Shown piece by piece: positions 4,164 to 6,920 of a DNA stretch of 6,920 nucleotides. Source of the stretch: Candidatus Fermentibacterota bacterium (GTDB lineage: Bacteria; JAFGKV01); NCBI GenBank assembly GCA_030620115.1, contig JAUXFG010000185.1:1-6920 (forward strand), read 5' to 3'. The notes under the pieces are model-generated. The model saw only the letters and a list, made by a program, of their open reading frames with translations. It was not told the origin of the DNA and made no database searches. The translations under genes and the position numbers were made by a program. The stretch's first letter is position 1. The number at the start of each line of letters is the position of its first letter.

Positions 4164-5324
4164 CTATGGGTGAAGATGGTGGGTGATTGCGGTGACGACA
4201 GCTCTTTGCATGTGTTCCGTCAATTCGGGGTAGATCGGCAATGCCAATGTCTGAGCAGCGGCTTTCTCGCTTGCGGGGAAATCGCCGGCATGGTGGGCGA
4301 GTTCAGCAAAGCACTCCTGGAGGTGCAAAGGAACAGGATAGTAGATCTCGCTTCCAATACCGTCTTCCTTCAATGCGGTCTTTACGGCATCCCGGTTGGG
4401 GATCCTGATGACAAACTGATTGTAGATGTGGCGGCTCTCGGGTGCCTCCCGGGGAAGCAGAACGGCGGGCTTTCGGTCGAGCTCTTCCACGGAATCAACC
4501 ACCAGGCCCGACTCATCAAAGAGTCGTCGGTAGGTTTCTGCATTTTGCCGGCGTGCCTGGCTCCACTGGTCCAAATGCTTCAGCTTGACCCTGAGCACGG
4601 CTGCTTGGATGGCATCGAGCCGGAAATTTCCGCCCACCACTTTATTGTAGTACTTGGGGCGGTAACCATGATTGCGAAGGAGTTTGACCCGGTCTGCCAG
4701 AGCAGGGTCATTGGCAGTGACCATTCCGCCGTCTCCAAAGGCGCCAAGATTCTTGGAGGGGAAGAAGCTGAAGGTTCCCAAATGCCCGACGGATCCGGCT
4801 CGCCGGCCTTTGTATTCCGAGCCAATCGCCTGGGCGGCATCTTCGATCACCAAGAGGTTGTGGCGCCGAGCTATCTCCATGATCGGGTCCACATCCGCCA
4901 TCTGACCATAGAGATGCACGGGAAGGATAGCGCGGGTTCGTTCCGTGATTGCTGCCTCAATGCCGGATGGATCGATGTTGTAGGTGACTGGATCAATATC
5001 AACGAATACGGGTTTTGCTCCTAATCGAGCGATGGAGCCGGCCGTGGCAAAGAAGGTGTACGGCGTGGTGACGACCTCGTCGCCCGGCTTGAGATCGATG
5101 GCCATGAGCGAAATGAGCAGCGCATCGGTCCCTGATGATACGCCAATCCCGAACTTGCATTGAGAATAGGCGGCGATCTCCTCTTCCAACGCCGCCACTT
5201 CCGGCCCGAGGATGAAGTACTGGGATTCAATGACATTGTCTATGGCTTCGCGTATCTCTTGGCGAATGGTCGCATATTGGGCCTTTAAGTCGAGAAGGGG
5301 AACGGGAGTATTAGATTGAGACAT
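4164..5324 (-). CDS. wbpE: PLP-dependent sugar aminotransferase (DegT/DnrJ/EryC1/StrS family, WbpE/WlbC-like)
   Basis: A 386-residue, full-length DegT-family enzyme. The Schiff-base lysine is Lys191 in FFPSKNLGAFGDGGM. The cofactor-binding Asp162 and Gln165 lie in VIEDAAQAIG, and the phosphate-cup GT pair is at 65-66 in SSGTDALL. The N-terminal PLLDLKAQY and the FILGPEVAALEEE segment are typical of WbpE/WlbC-type enzymes, which transfer an amino group from glutamate to the 3-keto carbon of UDP-N-acetyl-3-oxo-glucuronate. The neighbouring dehydrogenase and acetyltransferase genes are those of that same pathway, which supports the substrate choice. ATG at 5322-5324 is preceded by AAGGA with 8-nt spacing. 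Unlike the tight upstream pair, the gene is separated from the acetyltransferase by 155 bp of repeat DNA. A related 3- or 4-aminotransferase is possible from sequence alone. Confidence 0.88.
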   Translation of the reverse strand: MSQSNTPVPLLDLKAQYATIRQEIREAIDNVIESQYFILGPEVAALEEEIAAYSQCKFGIGVSSGTDALLISLMAIDLKPGDEVVTTPYTFFATAGSIARLGAKPVFVDIDPVTYNIDPSGIEAAITERTRAILPVHLYGQMADVDPIMEIARRHNLLVIEDAAQAIGSEYKGRRAGSVGHLGTFSFFPSKNLGAFGDGGMVTANDPALADRVKLLRNHGYRPKYYNKVVGGNFRLDAIQAAVLRVKLKHLDQWSQARRQNAETYRRLFDESGLVVDSVEELDRKPAVLLPREAPESRHIYNQFVIRIPNRDAVKTALKEDGIGSEIYYPVPLHLQECFAELAHHAGDFPASEKAAAQTLALPIYPELTEHMQRAVVTAITHHLHP

Positions 5325-5479
5325 TGGTTGGATTCCTTTTAGGTTTATTCGGAAATTCTATCTCTCACAGAGCTCACAGAGATAGGAGAGATTCTCACGC
5401 AAAGGCGCAAAGGGGGCGACCTCAGGTCGATGGAGAAGAGGAGGGAGGCGTCTCTCATAGAGATACGCTATTTCCTTGC
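5325..5479. repeat. Repeat-filled spacer inside the sugar operon
   Basis: The spacer between acetyltransferase and aminotransferase holds a CTCACAGAGCTCACAGAG unit (about 5363-5380), a TCTCACGCAAAGGCGCAAAG unit (about 5394-5413), a 13-nt palindrome CGACCTCAGGTCG (5417-5429) and a hairpin with GCGT/ACGC plus CTCT/AGAG stems (5448-5468). The first unit is related to those near 286-305 and 1542-1559. No T-run follows the hairpin on the minus strand, so read-through is expected. Confidence 0.65.
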
Positions 5480-6100
5480 TCAGCTCTCAGCGGGTAATGG
5501 GTCATCTTCGGGCCAATCGAGGCAGCGGAGTACATTAGGTTCGACTTCCTTGTAGCGCCAGTTGCTCTCGGGGCAGAAAAACACGTCTTCGGTATCCGGG
5601 TTCCGCAGGCGGTGGCCATGGCGGCTCATCCAGGCCTTCTGCGAGCCGGGCACGCCAAGGATCAGCGCATAGTCAGGGACATCGCGGATGACCACCGCTC
5701 CCGCGCCGATGAAGGCGTATCGCCCGATAGTCACGCCACAAACAATGGTTGCGTTCGCCCCAATGGATGTGCCCCGTCGGACCAGTGTCGGCTCGTAGAG
5801 GTGATGGCGCAACACCTGGGAACGGGGGTTGGTCACGTTGGTGAACACACATGAGGGGCCACAAAAAACATCATCCTCCAGTTCTACGCCGGTATACACC
5901 GATACATTGTTCTGGATCTTCACATTGTTTCCGATTATCACGTCATTGGCGACGAAACAATTTTGCCCAAAGATACATCGTTCGCCTATGCGGGCGTTCT
6001 TCATGATATGGCAGAAATGCCAAATCTTCGTGCCTTGGCCGATACTGCATGGTTCATCGATCACTGCGGTAGGATGGGCATAATAGCTCATATCGCTCAT
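5480..6100 (-). CDS. wbpD: UDP-amino-sugar N-acetyltransferase, left-handed beta-helix (WbpD/WlbB-like)
   Basis: A 206-residue hexapeptide-repeat acyltransferase. Isoleucine-rich hexads run from about residue 11 to 150 (for example [37 protein letters not shown] and [20 protein letters not shown]), which would fold as a left-handed beta-helix trimer. The KIWHF segment, FTNVTNPRS and the [19 protein letters not shown] end are typical of WbpD/WlbB enzymes, which use acetyl-CoA to acetylate the 3-amino group of UDP-3-amino-GlcNAcA. The C-terminal tail after residue 165 is a common extension in this family. The ATG at 6098-6100 overlaps the stop of the dehydrogenase gene as ATGA and has an excellent GGAGGT ribosome-binding site 6 nt upstream, inside that gene's last codons. 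The two are therefore coupled. A different acylated amino sugar is possible, but the neighbours support WbpD. Confidence 0.88.
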   Translation of the reverse strand: MSDMSYYAHPTAVIDEPCSIGQGTKIWHFCHIMKNARIGERCIFGQNCFVANDVIIGNNVKIQNNVSVYTGVELEDDVFCGPSCVFTNVTNPRSQVLRHHLYEPTLVRRGTSIGANATIVCGVTIGRYAFIGAGAVVIRDVPDYALILGVPGSQKAWMSRHGHRLRNPDTEDVFFCPESNWRYKEVEPNVLRCLDWPEDDPLPAES

Positions 6101-6920
6101 ATAAAGACCTCCATGGGTAGTGAAATAGGTTCACCATTCATTACCATGGATCGCTGGGCTGCCTGAAGAACTCGTAGGACCCGGAGACCACTGGTTCCGT
6201 CCGTCAGGGGTGGCTGACGAGTGCGCACGGCATCAAGGAATGCCTGGCACTCGGACCGGAGGGGCTCGGCGCTTGGAAATGAGACGAGCTGACCATCGCC
6301 CTTCACAGGAATCGGTTCGCCCTCTTTCAGGTCAACGCGTTGGTCATAGAGCACAAGCTGTTTTCCTACATCATCGAATGAAGCCATCTTACGTGATCCG
6401 ATGATGACCAAACGTTGTTCTTTGAATGGATGAAGCCACGATACATGGATGTGAGCCCTTACACCGTTGTCGAAAAGAAGCTGAGTCACCGTCACATCGG
6501 CGATATTGGGTTGTACATAGCTGCCCCCGCATGCCACCACCTGGAACGGCATGCTTCCCATCATGCGAAGTATGATTGCAATGTCATGGGGCGCGAAACT
6601 CCACAGGATGTTCTCTTCACGCCTGACTTTCCCGAGGCTCAGGCGATTGGAGTAGATATAGTGCACCTTGCCCAGTTCGCCATCTCTCACCAATTCCAGC
6701 AAACGTATGATGCCCGGATGGTATTCCAACACATGGCCAACCATGATGATACGGCCGCGTTGTGCAGCCAGATCAACTAGTCTGCGCCCTTGTTCATAGT
6801 TGAGCGCTAATGGCTTCTCACACAGAATATCCTTGCCCGACTCGAGTGCCTTCTGTGCGAGCTCGAAGTGGGTCTCGGCCGGCGTGGCGATTACTATTCC
6901 CGAGATAGGCGCTGCAAGCA
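6097..6920 (-). CDS. wbpB: Gfo/Idh/MocA oxidoreductase, UDP-GlcNAcA 3-dehydrogenase (WbpB/WlbA-like), 5' end outside window
   Basis: The reading frame stays open to the right edge and gives 273 C-terminal residues. Upstream of the first in-frame ATG (6742-6744) the frame encodes clear family sequence, including [20 protein letters not shown] and the hallmark CEKPLALN, so that ATG is internal and the gene is cut by the window. The missing part is the first 60-odd residues with the GxGxxG NAD loop. The catalytic EKP lysine and the later [13 protein letters not shown], whose histidine is the usual second active-site residue, match WbpB/WlbA. These oxidise C3 of UDP-N-acetyl-glucosaminuronate to the 3-keto sugar for the aminotransferase. 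The stop codon overlaps the acetyltransferase start by 4 bp. Related Gfo/Idh dehydrogenases share these motifs, but the operon context makes this role the best call. Confidence 0.86.
   Translation of the reverse strand, partial: LAAPISGIVIATPAETHFELAQKALESGKDILCEKPLALNYEQGRRLVDLAAQRGRIIMVGHVLEYHPGIIRLLELVRDGELGKVHYIYSNRLSLGKVRREENILWSFAPHDIAIILRMMGSMPFQVVACGGSYVQPNIADVTVTQLLFDNGVRAHIHVSWLHPFKEQRLVIIGSRKMASFDDVGKQLVLYDQRVDLKEGEPIPVKGDGQLVSFPSAEPLRSECQAFLDAVRTRQPPLTDGTSGLRVLRVLQAAQRSMVMNGEPISLPMEVFI

Noticed and set aside
4170-5024. Long plus-strand frame of 284 codons opposite the aminotransferase
   Set aside because: It is the antisense shadow of a fully recognisable DegT-family gene and shows no domain-like sequence of its own.
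5417-5468. Intrinsic terminator after the acetyltransferase gene
   Set aside because: The palindrome and hairpin are not followed by a T-run on the transcribed strand, and the operon partner gene lies directly downstream.

Overview
The window is bacterial and its intact genes are all on the minus strand. It looks like a contig from an uncultured, probably Gram-negative-type lineage of moderate GC. That inference rests on surface-sugar genes next to large intergenic gaps packed with degenerate short-period repeats and dispersed repeats of the CACAGATT, CTCACAGAG and CGCAAAGG types. I associate this style of intergenic DNA with several uncultivated phyla, but I cannot name the taxon from the sequence alone.

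In transcription order (right to left), the first block is the core of a nucleotide-sugar pathway. It holds a Gfo/Idh-type 3-dehydrogenase (wbpB/wlbA-like, 5' end beyond the window, 6097-6920), a left-handed beta-helix N-acetyltransferase (wbpD/wlbB-like, 5480-6100) and a PLP sugar aminotransferase (wbpE/wlbC-like, 4164-5324). Together these would oxidise, transaminate and N-acetylate C3 of UDP-N-acetylglucosaminuronic acid to give UDP-2,3-diacetamido-2,3-dideoxy-glucuronic acid, a precursor for O-antigen, capsule or LPS. The first two genes overlap by 4 bp. The third is separated from them by 155 bp of repeat DNA.

A 402-bp gap (3762-4163) follows, with two degenerate repeat tracts, a possible promoter and a strong hairpin. 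It leads into a second block: a specialised NusG paralogue (RfaH/UpxY/LoaP type, 3258-3761) and a UDP-glucuronate 4-epimerase (2135-3094) that would supply UDP-galacturonate. A NusG paralogue among sugar genes suggests processive antitermination of a polysaccharide operon.

The left third is accessory. About 870 bp without a credible gene (1264-2134) is a mosaic of repeats and dyads. Then comes an intact mntA-hepT type VII toxin-antitoxin pair (784-1263 and 347-781) with all recognisable active-site motifs. Another repeat-filled stretch (114-346) ends at the left edge in a short reading-frame remnant that resembles the post-catalytic part of a Fic-family protein. I see no rRNA, tRNA, CRISPR array, transposase or clear intrinsic terminator. 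No wholly new system is evident. The points most worth a second look are the mosaic repeats, the candidate control elements of mntA-hepT and of the nusG-like gene, and the truncated Fic-like fragment.
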